Source: Penicillium oxalicum
Taxonomy: Eukaryota; Ascomycota; Eurotiomycetes; Eurotiales; Aspergillaceae
DNA: 64,000 nt
Direction of reading: 5' to 3'
Assembly (NCBI RefSeq): GCF_001723175.1
Contig: NC_064651.1
Coordinates: forward strand, 1,736,001 to 1,800,000
Of this stretch, positions 12,396-23,855 are shown piece by piece. The notes under the pieces are model-generated. The model did no database searches. It was given only the letters and a program-made list of their open reading frames with translations, and was not told the DNA's origin. Each line of letters opens with the position of its first letter. Within the stretch, counting starts at the first letter, position 1. The position numbers were made by a program, and so were the translations under genes.

Positions 12396-12402
12396 TATAA
12401 AG
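12396..12402 (+). promoter_or_regulatory. TATA box of the 58-residue protein gene
   Basis: TATAAAG lies about 380 nt upstream of the ATG at 12780. It is followed by a long C/T-rich leader, which is common upstream of strongly expressed or regulated fungal genes. Few other genes in this window have so clear a TATA element. Confidence 0.5.
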
Positions 12403-12779
12403 AGGCCCGCCGTCGTGATCGCGATGCTGACGATTTTTCGTCGACGGATTCAGTGACAACCTCCTTCCGAGTTCTACTTCCCACCGTGGTCGTATTTGTT
12501 GTGAAGTTCCAACTTGAATTTGCTCGAGTTGATGTGCAAAACTTCCCCGTTGACCTTTGGAACCTTTCAATTTTTGCTTCTTTTTCTGGACCAAATCCAT
12601 CACCTCCAAGTTCAGTTAATTTCACACACCGACGACCACGTTTGCAAAGTCCTCTCTCTTGGCACGTCACACGACCTCTTACGCCATAGACCATCTGCCG
12701 GTAACTTGTCTCTACAACCGCAAGTAATTCATCTGCCTTTGAACGATTCACTCTCATCATACTCCTCCCAACTCTCACC

Positions 12780-13100
12780 ATGGACTCGGTCAAAACAAAT
12801 GGCATCAGCCAGCCCTCGACATCTTCCAAGCCCATGACCAGCGTGGAAGAATATCAACGGAAGTGGGCGCAACTTATGGACGATACGGCCAAGCAAATTC
12901 AAAAGATCCGAGGTACATCTCCAACTCCCTCTGGATCCTGTTTTTTTTTTTTTTTTTTTTCTTTCTTTCCGTTTCCCTTTTAAATTTTTTGACGTCTGAG
13001 CAATCACACGCAGGGGAACTTAAAGGCTGACTTTTTTTTTTCTTTCATGCGAACAGATGAGGAAGAGGCTCGAAAGTCTAGCCCGGCTGCGGGTCGATGA
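12780..13100 (+). CDS. 58-residue charged protein of unknown function, two exons
   Basis: Exons 12780-12912 and 13057-13100 are joined by a 144-nt GT-AG intron that contains a run of 20 T. The start has a good context (caccATGG). The product begins MDSVKTNGISQPSTSSKP, continues into an amphipathic helical stretch (SVEEYQRKWAQLMDDTAKQI) and ends with DEEEARKSSPAAGR. The reading frame closes cleanly after splicing (G|AT split codon), which supports a real gene although each exon is too short to stand out. There is a TATA box upstream and a T-rich, probably untranslated stretch of several hundred bases downstream. No signal peptide or membrane segment is visible. I do not recognise the family. 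A helical partner-binding peptide or subunit is possible, but that is only inference. Confidence 0.6.
12941..12960. repeat. Poly-T tract (T20) in an intron
   Basis: Twenty consecutive T bases form part of the pyrimidine-rich intron of the 58-residue gene. It is prone to length errors in sequencing. Confidence 0.9.
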
Positions 13101-13960
13101 TTGCCGGGCCCGCCCTTGCGCGAGCAGGATCAATTCCAGCGACGGATATGGTCGTTGATCCATTCTTGAACTGTTTCTCTCTCTCTTTCCCTCTGTGTTT
13201 TTTCTTTCCTGTTTATTTTATTTTCGTCATTGGGTGTGCCTCTTTTTAACTTCGCCCCCTCTCATTTCCCTTTTGGTCTGTTCTTGGATACACGTCGCAT
13301 TGGTTCGGCGTCTTTGGGGGAATTTGGATTCTCATTTGTTCTCGTGGACCTTCCTTCGCTTTCCACCTAGCATGGTCATTTTTTTTGTGTTTATGAACCT
13401 GCAGGGCCGTCGCCAATTTTCCCTTTATTCGCAACTTTATAGACTTGGTTTGATGATTGTGATTGGGTTACCTTTTTTTTATTTTTTCTCCCTTTGACGA
13501 TATTCGTATCGGTCCCTGTGCAGAGGAGCACTTTGGGGCAGGGCGATGTCCTTTGCGGACCGAGTTTTATATCTCATCTACTTTTTTTTTTCTTACTTTG
13601 TTGGTCTGAGATCTTCATCATGGAAAATCTCCCTTTGCTCTTTGACGAGTCTCTTTTTCTTGTTGTTGTTGGTTTCTGCTTATTGCGCTGCGGTGTACTT
13701 GGGATCTTGGGCGGATGGAGGGGGCGAAAGTAACATTGAGTTGGATTGGTTGGCAAAGCATACAATGGGAGCACGAGCGAGTTTTTTCACGGTAGTCAAG
13801 TCCAGTGTTGCATTGTCGAGGGGATTCAGCCGGGGCTACGGTCCCACGGATAGACATGATACTAGCGGACATTCTTATAACATCTCCTCTCATTCGTGTT
13901 CTACGTGTTGGCTTTTCTTGTTCCCCACCTCTCCTCTTTTCTTTTGAGTCATGTCTTACG
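13101..13960 (+). other. T-rich probable 3' untranslated region
   Basis: About 860 bases of T-rich sequence follow the stop of the small gene. Hydrophobic open frames here are the by-product of T-richness and have no family features. No gene is called. Confidence 0.45.
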
Positions 13961-13976
13961 TGTTTAGCATCAAGAC

Positions 13977-13996
13977 GGGTAGGGTAGGGTAGGGTA
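13977..13996 (+). repeat. Tandem GGGTA x4, G-quadruplex-capable and telomere-like
   Basis: Four GGG runs separated by TA (GGGTA repeated four times) meet the G3N2G3N2G3N2G3 consensus for a quadruplex. The unit resembles TTAGGG shortened by one T. It lies downstream of the small gene. Confidence 0.8.
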
Positions 13997-14134
13997 CCAC
14001 TTTAGTTCTAGAAGGTCATGTCCCGATCTGCAGGGCATACGCATATCTCCAGATCAATCTAATCGATACCTACGCTATGATAGGAAGAGTTATTCATCTC
14101 TGCTAGCACGACGGGCATTTTCAAATACAGTATA

Positions 14135-14156
14135 CCCCCCCTCCCCCCCCCCCCCC
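14135..14156. repeat. Poly-C tract
   Basis: Seven C, one T, then fourteen C. This long homopolymer is followed by pyrimidine-rich sequence and may be inaccurate in length. Confidence 0.85.
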
Positions 14157-16270
14157 TTTCTCCCCTGGCCTCGTTTGTGATGGTTTTTTTTTCTTCTTGG
14201 ATTTGGCCTTTCTCGTCCTTTGTCAAACCCAACAAAGCCCAATTCATCGTTGGAATTCAAGTAGAAAAAAAAGGTACTTTCTGCCTCTCAACTCATCAAC
14301 TTATACTTCCAACGCATTGCTAGTCTCCTTGCACGGAAGCGTTGAACATTCCTGGGCGATATGGATAGACTGACGATCCTACCACTGTATTCTGTATTCT
14401 CGATGAACACACGGCTCTCGTTGGAGTGTTTGCCCTGGTATGCGGCAACGGGCTGGTCGAGACGTCATCGTACGAATGGAATGGAATCTTTGCCCCTCGG
14501 TGTGAGGTATGAGCCTCGAGGTTCGGCGTCTTCATTCAGGGTCCCAAAAAGTGAGATGGGGAGTGCTGAACTGCTTCGTTCTAGGTCCATGCGGATATTT
14601 CCGTTTTTCCACTCCTTGAATTATAGCGTGCCAAGCATATGTGTCGCCGGGGTAGGGCAATGGTGCTGTGTTGACAGGGGTGTGGGATCTTAGTATGATT
14701 ATCCTGGTCTTAGTAGTGAGTTTCATGGTACTCTTATTGGTATTACGTAGCTGAAGTATATGGCTAGTCAGTTACGAGATAGTATTTCGAATATGCTGCT
14801 GGATAGTACTAGTTGAGGTAGTGTATACATTGTCACCAATTAGATGGTAGAATCTTTCCACCTTTTATCATCTTCGCGTTTCACTTTTACCGACCAAATA
14901 ATATCCTCTCTGTGATGGTCCAAGGCATATACAAGTCCCACTGTACTTGGTCGAGATCCAATAACTGTCCTGCACCTGACTCCCCTCCAGTACCGGCACA
15001 CCTTGAATGGACTCAGCTCGCGTGCACACGAGACACCGCTCTGCGACGTATATTTTCCCTTCTTCACTGCCCCTGCGTCTTTATTCTTTTCCTGTGGACT
15101 TTTCATCCAAACGGTTTGTTGCGATCTATCTACTAGCCAAAAAAAAAGGTCTGCATGTCTTGAATTTGTGTTTATTCTGATGATGACTCCTATCGACCTA
15201 CTACTTACTACTAGTACACACTACACAGTAATTCAGAACCGATCATCCCCGATCGCGAGACAAACCTGACTGATCAAGATGGCGGACATCTTGCATGGTG
15301 TCCCCGTCGGTGATTCTTCGGAGGCATGCTTGACGTGTGAACGGCAGCGTTAATGCAAGGAGGTCAGACCCCCACGGAGGGTAGGAGCAGTAAGAAGAGG
15401 GAAACCGCCCCTCCTCCAAAAAATAAAAATAAATAAAAGGGGGGGGGAGGGACAAGGGGGGAAAGAACTGTATGAAAAGCCCGCAGCACGCGTATAGCGC
15501 GGCTAAAGGGGAATTCATCTCGAGTCAAGGGTCTTTTTTTTCGGGGGTTCTGGTGGACGGGAAACAAAGTCCAGACACCAAGTGGAGATGGAGAAAGTTG
15601 AGAGGTCGCACACCTTGTGTGGGCCCCTCGAAAAGCAGGGAAAGGCCTATCGGGATTGAGGATTGTCGAGGGGAGGGGGATGTTGTAGGGTTGATATACC
15701 GATGGTGATGATCACTAGAGACTTGCAGATATTAATGTAATGACTGTACGGCAATGCTAGTCTGGTTTTATGTCTTTTTTTTTACCATGAAGTACACCGC
15801 ATTAAAGGTATTTTGTCTTTGTTTTGGGTCTGTCGAATAGGAAACTCGGATAGAGCATGAACTATGCTGCTCTTAGGGTTCATGGCTGGTTATGAGGAAT
15901 ATGAAAGTCAAGGCTGATGCACGCGACGAGGAGGACTGAAAAGGGAAAAAAAAAAGAATATTGAAAAAGGCGGGGAAAAAGGAACAGAATACTGACAGTG
16001 GTGACTCCCTACTACCGATTTGAAGGTCTACAGTTTCAAGGTCCAGTGACCGCTCGTGTTCAGGTACCGCGACGGGGTAACTCCGCGCCGCCCGAAGCTC
16101 TCTTTCTGCCCCACACCCTTTTTTCTCTGGCCCCTCCGTCACTCGACTCGTGTGCATCTATCCATCTGCAACCTGTGAGCACAGCTGCATATCCGAATCC
16201 CCCCCCCCCTTCTCTCTCTCCCCCTTTGTCATCACCGCCTCTCACTGGACCGAGTTCCCCTCCTCCAGCC
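14157..16270 (+). other. Intergenic region and nudC promoter
   Basis: No supported gene. It contains short A/T and G homopolymers and, in the last 250 bases, a C/T-rich leader immediately upstream of the nudC start. Confidence 0.6.
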
Positions 16271-17203
16271 ATGTCCTCCTCCGCTCCCGAACAGGACCTG
16301 TCCCCCGCCGACCTGGCGCGACGCGATCAAGAGGAGAAAGACCGCAAGGCCCGCGAAGCCGCCGAGCAAGCCCAGCTCCCTTACCAATGGACCCAGACCA
16401 TTCGTGACGTCGACATCACTGCACCGATTCCCGCCAACATCAAGGGCCGTGATATGGATGTCTCTTTGACCAAGACCAAGATCCGAGTCGCCATCAAGGG
16501 TCAGGAGCCGATCATCGAGGTATGACGCACACGAAACCATTCAAAGACCACCAAGTCGGTGTCAAGGACAGATTCCTCCCTTGCGGTACAAGGCAGAGAA
16601 GATGACTTGCATCGATCTCGTGAGCGCAAAAATCTTAATTGGATGGGGAAAGGAAAGGGGAAAAAAATAAAAAGTCTTCCGGCAAACTAACTTTGTCCTT
16701 TTTCTTCCAATCCGCCCAGGGCGATCTCCCTCATGCGATTCTCGTCGATGAGTCCTCTTGGACTCTGGAGACTACCTCCAAGCCTCCGGGGAAAGAAGTG
16801 AGCATTCACCTCGACAAAGTCAACAAGATGGAATGGTGGGCACATGTGGTCAAAACGGCCCCCAAGATCGATGTGTCCAAGATCACCCCTGAAAACTCGA
16901 GCTTGAGTGATCTCGATGGGGAGACTCGTGCCATGGTGGAGAAGATGATGTATGATCAGCGACAAAAGGAGATGGGTGCGCCCACGAGCGACGAGCAAAA
17001 GAAGATGGACTTGTTGAAGAAGTTCCAGGAACAGCATCCGGGTAAGTTTTTTCTTTCTTTTTCAAATCACGAATTATCAAAAAACGAAAAAAAAAAAACA
17101 AGAAAAAACAAAATAGGAATTAAGTTTCCGTCAAAATTGGGACCATGGTGACTAATAAAAGATTATTACAGAAATGGATTTCTCCAATGCAAAGATGGGC
17201 TGA
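16271..17203 (+). CDS. nudC: Nuclear movement protein NudC
   Basis: Dynein-pathway and chaperone-cofactor protein needed for nuclear migration in hyphae. Exons 16271-16519, 16720-17041 and 17172-17203 encode 200 residues, the normal size. A charged N-terminal segment ([18 protein letters not shown]) is followed by the p23/CS beta-sandwich: [20 protein letters not shown], then [20 protein letters not shown], and across the intron [17 protein letters not shown]. The C-terminal helix ends with [15 protein letters not shown]. The last exon carries only ten residues, joined through a split codon (G|AA), and matches the family ending. It lies alone between long spacers. Confidence 0.95.
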
Positions 17204-17908
17204 ATGGTGTGACAGTCTAGCTAATCCAGATCGAGGTCCTACGTTGGGAGATTCGTTGTGCTTTCGAATAGGGAAGAAAAGCATGGATTCCATATGAAGT
17301 ATGAGTGATGCATATCCGAGGCTACTGATCGTCTCGAGCCAATGACCTGTGATGAAATAGATTTACGAGAGTGAAAGCCAGAGTCCAGTCTTTTTTTTTT
17401 CTTTTGGAGTAACGGTTTTATGATTATTCAGGTGTGGGAACTCACAAACTGATTATCCCCGTCAATTAAGTTTTTCAAGTCAACCACCCACGCCGTTCCC
17501 ACTGAAATGCCGTGGGACACAGTCCCAAGACCGAAAGGCCGAACCTGTCCAGTATTGCACCATGGCGTGGACGTGGTCATGCTTGAATTGAGTATTAATG
17601 GCACAATGCCGGGGGCCAAATCCTCACCGACAGTGCTATGTACAAAAGCCATGGAAATTATCACAAACCCCCCAACCAAACGCCGCATCATTCATGACAT
17701 CAGGTTCACCAAAAATGGGAACATCTTCGTATATATATATGGGACTTTGAATAAACCGCAAACCCGCAAAGTCACCAAGTCGGTATGCTCAATATGAGGG
17801 GGAGAAAGAGCTCATGAACAAGAACCGATGAACAGTAAGCAGAACCCAGGATCAAAGTGTGAGCGCCACTGGGAGTCGATCATGTACTGTGTTGGGCTGA
17901 GTCATGGA

Positions 17909-18568
17909 TCATCTGCTCTGCCATGAGCCTCGGCGATGACGCCGAATAGACTGGTCGTCAATTTCGGAGGGAGCAGCTGTTCTGCATGCGCCATGAAGCC
18001 GAGCCGGGGCCGGAGGACAAACGGCCACAGCCACTGCGGAGGAGACAGATGTTGCCCGTGACCGCCCTATCATCACCGAATGGCGAGGTGAATATGGAGG
18101 GGGCGGCGTCTCCCGTGTCGCCGTTGATGTGTTGCCAAAGCTACTGGGATAGGAAAAGACCGACGAACTATCCGAAGTGGTTTCGTCATCATTTCCATGG
18201 CCCTGCTTCTCGTCCGGATAAAGAGAGCTCGAGTCCGACGACATGGGAGGATCCCGCAGATGTGCCTCGAGAGTCTTTTCGTGGACGCTCATCGGGCGTG
18301 GAGTGTACTGCGGAAGCGGAACCACACTGGCATAGCCACGTGAATCCGCGTCATCACCGTAGGGGGGCACGTGTCCAAGGTGTCGGTCCAGCGGACTCGT
18401 TGCGCGAACTATTTCACCCCGCTCATTGAGGATGAAATTCCCCGTCTGGACACCACTGCGTGTCACGCTGTGTGAAGGTCTCATCTGCATCTCTGGGCGA
18501 GATGAAGTCGGTTTGGGCTTCACATCTTTGCTCGTGAAGCACCCACAGAGTCCTGCCAAAAATGACAT
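17909..18568 (-). CDS. Hypothetical Ser/Pro-rich protein with an N-terminal Cys motif
   Basis: One exon, 219 residues from the ATG at 18568; the frame continues upstream but without an ATG. It begins MSFLAGLCGCFTSKDVKPKP. The closely spaced Cys residues after a short hydrophobic start suggest possible lipid attachment to a membrane. The rest looks disordered, with many Ser, Pro and charged residues, an ETPPPPYSPRHS stretch (PPPY-type motif) and a basic end (RRHRRGSWQSR). A PPPY motif could recruit WW-domain ubiquitin ligases of the Rsp5 type, but that is inference. I do not recognise a characterised homologue. The C-terminal 50 residues are less typical of the rest and could reflect a shifted frame. 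Confidence 0.65.
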   Translation of the reverse strand: MSFLAGLCGCFTSKDVKPKPTSSRPEMQMRPSHSVTRSGVQTGNFILNERGEIVRATSPLDRHLGHVPPYGDDADSRGYASVVPLPQYTPRPMSVHEKTLEAHLRDPPMSSDSSSLYPDEKQGHGNDDETTSDSSSVFSYPSSFGNTSTATRETPPPPYSPRHSVMIGRSRATSVSSAVAVAVCPPAPARLHGACRTAAPSEIDDQSIRRHRRGSWQSR

Positions 18569-20069
18569 TGCTGATAGAACAGAAATGCGAGGCAAGTGGA
18601 TTTTCTGTCTGAAGATGACGAGAATCCAGGCTGGATCTTCAGCAGGGGAGTTGTCACAAGATCACCAATAGAGCCCTTGCGACTACACCCCCTATTGGGA
18701 TGAAGACAGGCGACAGTATCGGACCGTCGGCATAAGAGAATTGTGGAGTAGATCTGGGGACAGCCAAATGGCAGATGGTCCCCGCTCAGACAAGAGATGC
18801 TGCCTCTCGAGCCAGGAGCCAGTGCCAACAAGCAGCGACCCTCCACAGAGAGAACCCACGAAGAAAAAGGCTCCCAGGCCGAAAAAAAAGGAACGCAGCG
18901 AGGATCTACCCAGATGATTGACGGAGGAAAGAAATGGAGAAAAGAAATACGACGGAGGGGGTTGGACTCGTGGCCTGCTGTTGCGCCGAACTACGGCTGT
19001 ATGCCGCAGTGCGCAGGCATCCACATTCATTTGGCGTCTCTTGAATGGCTGAACCTGCCGTTCGGTGGGGTCATGTGTGTGTTGGTCACTGCTGTTTTGC
19101 CTGAGGCATTCAAGCCTCAAGAGCCGCATTTGGGGGTGTTCTCGTCTCCATTCTCCACTCATCGAGATAAGATTGGATTGCCCTTAACTCCGATGTCAAG
19201 TTCAAGTAAATTGGACCGAACGTGGACCGATCTTGAAACCTCTAAGTGCTTTGGAGATTTTTCAGACTTGCTTTGATTGATGGCTGGATCATGAAATCAT
19301 GTGCGAATCATTATATTTAGTCTCTTCGGTCCTGACCACGTTCTCGCGGCGTTATCTTGGAATTCCTGGCTTCCTGATTCCGGAACCAGCAGGGGGAAGT
19401 CTCGATACTCCAGAGGCTTTGTGTTGTGAGATGGACTGTATATTGGATTCGAACGGAATTTGGTGTCCATCAATCGGGCAATGGAAGCCCGAAGACTGAG
19501 CTTTCTCAATTCAGTATTGGCTACATAGAGCCCGATCACTCACGAGCAGGGCTGCGAGCCAACAGGAATTGAAGGGTATCTCCCTCTAGCTGGCACGCTC
19601 TCCTAGTCCAGGGAATATCTATTTTGACAAGTTGCTATCTCGTGAGTCATATTGAGCTCACTACCAGGGCTCAGGGAAAAGTTACGAGTTTTTGGCTGAT
19701 GGAAACATCTCCCTTCAGTTGATATTCCTTAAGCTCCATACTAGAGTCTACTTTATTTCATAGGTCTCTAAAGAATGAGATTGGGTGTCACGAGTTAGGT
19801 CGTCTTGCTGCTGATACTCCAAACGGACGAACTACTCTTAGCGATAGTCCAGTCATCAATGTCCTCTCATGCGCTGACATAATCAGGCACCCCGCCCCGG
19901 GACTGGAGGGGCCAGGGCTGCCGATCAATTTACTATCACGTTTTTTTTTTTTCTTTTTCTGTTTCAAGATCCATTTTTTTTTCTGTCTCTATCGCCCCTC
20001 ACCCCACCACACCTTCATTTCGACTCTCTCCTTCTCTCTCTCCATCTCCCCCAACTAGTCGACACAGCC
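18569..20069 (+). other. Divergent intergenic region
   Basis: About 1.5 kb between the minus-strand unknown gene and the plus-strand methyltransferase. No supported coding sequence. The last 130 bases are strongly T/C-rich (T runs near 19940-19980), which fits a leader of the downstream gene. Confidence 0.55.
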
Positions 20070-21185
20070 ATGGCCCAAGACGATGAAGTCCACGAAGCGG
20101 TGCGCAATGCGCAGCCAGTGCAGCAACCTCCTCAACGGCCCCAGGATCCCTCAAACAACATGAAACGCGTCGACCCCTTCCAATTTGGATCACGGTACCT
20201 CGAACAAGGCGACGATGTCTTTGAGTTCAATGCTTGGGATCACGTCGAACCCGACGATGAATTCAAGGCCTTTGCCGAGGCTCAATACGAAAAGCAGCGC
20301 GCCACACCCGTCTCCGAGTTTGACCAAAACCGTTTCAACAATGACCCCGCCAAGTGGTGGAACAACTTTTACAAGAACAACACGGCCAATTTCTTCAAGG
20401 ATCGCAAGTGGTTGCGTCAAGAGTTTCCCGTACTCGCGGACGTGTCTCGCAAGGACGCTGGACCCAAAGTCGTTTTGGAGGTTGGCGCCGGCGCCGGAAA
20501 TACCGCTTTTCCTTTGATTCGACACAACGAGAACGACTCGTTGAAGGTTCATGCGTGTGACTTCTCCAAATATGCCGTGCAGGTCATGCGGGAGAGTCAG
20601 GAGTATAACACCAAATACATGGTTGCAGATGTCTGGGACGTGGCCGCCGTGCCGACCGAGAGTGAGGATTCCTTGCCGCCCGGCTTGGGCGAGGGCTCCG
20701 TGGACGTGGTTGTGCTCATTTTCATCTTCTCGGCTCTGAACCCGGACCAGTGGAATCGTGCGCTGCACAATATCTGGCGTGTCTTGAAGCCCGGCGGCTG
20801 CGTGTTGTTCCGCGATTATGGCCGCGGGGACCTGGCCCAGGTGCGCTTCAAAAAGGGCCGATACATGTCGGAGAACTTTTATGTCCGTGGTGACGGAACC
20901 CGTGTCTACTTCTTCGACCAGGAGCAATTGCGACAGATATGGAGCCGTTGGACGCCGGAAAAGGGAGTTCAGATCGACATGGACGCTGCGCCGGAATCGA
21001 TCCCGGCGGAGCCGAGTGCGCCGTTCGAAGTCAAGCACTTGGGAGTCGATCGCCGGCTTTTGGTCAATCGTTCCAGTAAGCTGAAGATGTACCGCTGCTG
21101 GATGCAGGCCAAATTCGAGAAGCGGTTGGAAACAGACTCCTCTGCGCTGAAGACCGACAAGGACAACACTACCAAGGGCGAGTGA
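20070..21185 (+). CDS. TRM140: tRNA 3-methylcytidine methyltransferase, TRM140/METTL2 type
   Basis: SAM-dependent methyltransferase that makes 3-methylcytidine at position 32 of tRNAs (Thr and Ser in yeasts). Single exon, 371 residues. N-terminal family motifs are present (FGSRYLEQGDDVFEFNAWDH, then WWNNFYKNNTANFFKDRKWL). The Rossmann core has motif I VLEVGAGAGNTAFPLIRHN, a motif II region VHACDFSKYAVQVM, and later VVVLIFIFSALNPDQW and LKPGGCVLFRDYGRGDLAQ. YVRGDGTRVYFF is also family-typical. The protein lacks the N-terminal actin-binding extension that S. cerevisiae Abp140 gains by frameshifting, as expected for filamentous fungi. A long antisense open frame across it is a shadow. Confidence 0.92.
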   Translation: MAQDDEVHEAVRNAQPVQQPPQRPQDPSNNMKRVDPFQFGSRYLEQGDDVFEFNAWDHVEPDDEFKAFAEAQYEKQRATPVSEFDQNRFNNDPAKWWNNFYKNNTANFFKDRKWLRQEFPVLADVSRKDAGPKVVLEVGAGAGNTAFPLIRHNENDSLKVHACDFSKYAVQVMRESQEYNTKYMVADVWDVAAVPTESEDSLPPGLGEGSVDVVVLIFIFSALNPDQWNRALHNIWRVLKPGGCVLFRDYGRGDLAQVRFKKGRYMSENFYVRGDGTRVYFFDQEQLRQIWSRWTPEKGVQIDMDAAPESIPAEPSAPFEVKHLGVDRRLLVNRSSKLKMYRCWMQAKFEKRLETDSSALKTDKDNTTKGE

Positions 21186-22281
21186 GTGAAGACCTGCTCA
21201 CTGGTATCTTCGAGAATACCTGGAGCGATTGTGGGACTCGCAAAACACCGCGAGGCCCTTGCATGCAGGTAACCGATGCAATGATTTTCGAAACGCCGCT
21301 GCCCCATCATCTTCCCAGCATTTTGCCATCGTCCAGCTCTTCCCTCCTTATGACGGCAACCTATCGACGGAACCCGCTCCCAACCGCGCTTGGGCACGCT
21401 GGACGGTCTCTCAGCGCACGGTCGGCCTGAATGAGGTACATCGGCTCTCAAAAGAAATGAGCGAACTTTGAGCGAGCAGACTCTGCTAGAGCAAGTGGCT
21501 GTTCCACGGAATTTACTTGTCGGACCGGCTTAGTGCGTGGACACCGTCTTCTGTGCTGGAACCCTCAAGAACCTCTTCTATCATGATGACGAATGACATG
21601 TTCTGCAATGACTTTATTACTCTACCTGAAACTTGGTTGCACACGAGCCTTCAGCAGGCAAAACGAAGTAGTCATGTTTTGAAACGTGTTTCTACGTATC
21701 ATGGATTAGGATGGGTATCTAGACGGCGATTTTGAAAAAAAAAAGGACACACAGCTGGAAGTCGTGGGAACATTGACTCTGGACACAGACAAGACAAATT
21801 CTGACCCAAGCAGTAGATTCTAGTGAAGGCATTGCAATGAATGACAACTTGAATCAGAAACACAAAACAAGACTACATACAAGAATCGCTGAATCGTTGG
21901 CCCCGTCACTCGGTTGCCCGGAGCTGGAAGCCCTGCCGGTTACTGCTAGCTAACCAAATTGGCAGGTCATTCGAGGCCACATGGTTGCTTTCTAAGGAGA
22001 AAAAGACAACGGCAAAGAGAAAAGAGAGCCACGAGATGTAAAACGCTATAAAAGCCCCTTGGGGATATGTCCACTGGCACGGACGGGTGATGAAGGATGT
22101 CTATAGAGATCTCGTCAACAAAAGAACATGGTCGCATGGAAAGGCAGTGCAGATGGGGCATATTCCGGAAGACATTCATGTAGACGTATTCCGACAGCTC
22201 ATCTTTAGCCTGATGACAGAGAAGCGGGAGAAAATCTAATATATTTGCTGCAAGTCCTCCGATCCCGCCTGAGGACCAACC
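21186..22281. other. Convergent intergenic region
   Basis: About 1.1 kb separating the ends of two convergent genes. No coding potential recognised; it probably holds both 3' untranslated regions. Confidence 0.6.
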
Positions 22282-23855
22282 TTAAGAGGTCAGGTTCGGG
22301 CATTCGCCCTGAGCGCGCTGGAACGCATTGGAGAAGAGATCTTGCATGGCGCAGTAGTGGAACAGAATGCCACCCAAGACAGCCAGGTGCCAGATGTTGT
22401 GGCTTCCACCAAAGTAGTCGAAGAGACCCGGCTTCCAACGCTCGGGAACCTTGGAGGCATACACCAGAGCCCCGACAAAGTAGACCATGACACTCTTCAC
22501 TACTGGAGCGTAGAAATACATGCACCATTCGAAGCCTCGGGTGTACGAGAGTTGTGCAAGGGGAGCAAACCCGGTCAAGGCCAGGGTGACATAGAAGGCG
22601 ACTCGGGCCCAGGCCATATCGTGCCGGTTGAAAGTTGGATGCCAGGGAAGGATGATGCCCCCAATGCCAAGGCACATGGTCAGCAAGATATAGGTCCAGC
22701 GCGACGTCGGCTCACAGTAGAAAGCAGTATACTCGGTGGAGACGATCGACGCGGCCACCAGCAAGGAAATACCGGTGTAGTCGACACAGGCAAAACGTTC
22801 CATCAGGGATTGCGAGGCAATACTGTTCATCGTGTGCCAAATGGTGCTGCAGACCAGACACTTGCATGCAGCGAAAAAGAACACCGCGGCAATCATAATA
22901 TCAGCCTTGGAGCTCAGGTGGAAGTTTGTGTGGAGCGGATAGAAGTAGAACGCGATCGAAAGGACCAGGACCAGGCCAATGAGGTGAGACCAGATGTTGA
23001 CAAACTCGTTGGAAAATGAAAAGACCGAGTGGACGCATTCGACCTTGGAATTGGTGAACCGATAGCCCTTCAGAATGTGCGGGTTGACCCTCCAGGGGTC
23101 CGGCAGATCGGCGTAGGTGATCAGACGGTCTTCCTGTGCGAGGCGGACCGCCTTTTCGATACTTTCCCGGAGAGCATCCCGAGCCCGGCGGGCGCATTCC
23201 ATGCCTTCATCGACCACTTCCCGGGCGTGTCCCAATTTGGTGTCCATCGCCTTCCATCCATCGTCCAAAGTGCCGTAAATGCCGCGGTCGTGGATCGCGT
23301 GGGCCCGCGCTTCCAGCTCGGTAAGGAAGGTCTCCATCAGTCGCACTCCCGCCTGGGCCTTCTGTTCTAGCGTCTCCTTGGTCGCCAGCGCTTCCATGTA
23401 CCGATCTTCAAGAGCCTCGACGAGGATCTTGGCCCGCTTCTTGCCACTACCCATCAATTCCCCAGATGCAAGGGAGCACTGATCTCGCACCGCCTCCAGC
23501 GTGGCATACCCCCGTTGAAGACTGGTATCGATTTGATCAATGTGAGACTTTCGGTATTGTTCGATCCATGACATGCGGCGCTCGAGTTCCGCCAAAAAGA
23601 GTTCCACCTGCAGAGACTTTTTGTCAGAACGAAATGGAACCCCCGATATGTGCTCGGGAGATTTTTTTTTTCTCTTACTCGAAGGAACACCGTGTCTGAG
23701 TCTTGATAGTCACAGGATAATTTCCGCGGCGCATGGTAGGAGTGCCTCCGTCGCCGGTCTCGTAGAACTGCAGTATCTTCGCCGAGGATCGCCGCGGCGG
23801 AGGAGAAGCCCTCCGCAAAGGCTTCCATCGTGACTGACGACGTCGAACACGTCAT
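22282..23855 (-). CDS. Haemolysin III/PAQR-family seven-helix membrane protein (IZH type)
   Basis: PAQR proteins (yeast Izh, animal adiponectin and progestin receptors) are multipass membrane proteins linked to lipid and zinc homeostasis. Exons, in minus-strand order, are 23855-23679 and 23607-22282, giving 500 residues; an ATG at 23828 is an alternative start. A long N-terminal helical region is followed by the membrane core. Family motifs are VFSFSNEFVNIWSHLIGL, CSTIWHTMNS and, near the C-terminus, GGSHNIWHLAVLGGILFHYC, whose His residues form the putative metal site with the earlier Ser-x3-His. Exon 1 looks disturbed. Between about 23775 and 23702 a neighbouring frame reads LQFYETGDGGTPTMRRGNYP with normal codon usage, while the in-frame reading is Arg/His-rich. 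Two compensating indels would explain this. Confidence 0.85.

Noticed and set aside
13195..13947. Hydrophobic plus-strand frames after the small gene
   Set aside because: Phe/Leu-rich translations are a consequence of T-rich untranslated DNA; the frames overlap each other and lack conserved features.
17428..17691. Minus-strand open frame with a signal-peptide-like start
   Set aside because: Only 87 codons, no motif, and it lies in the AT-rich space downstream of nudC.
20190..21038. Minus-strand open frame of 282 codons over TRM140
   Set aside because: Shadow of the methyltransferase, produced by codon bias.
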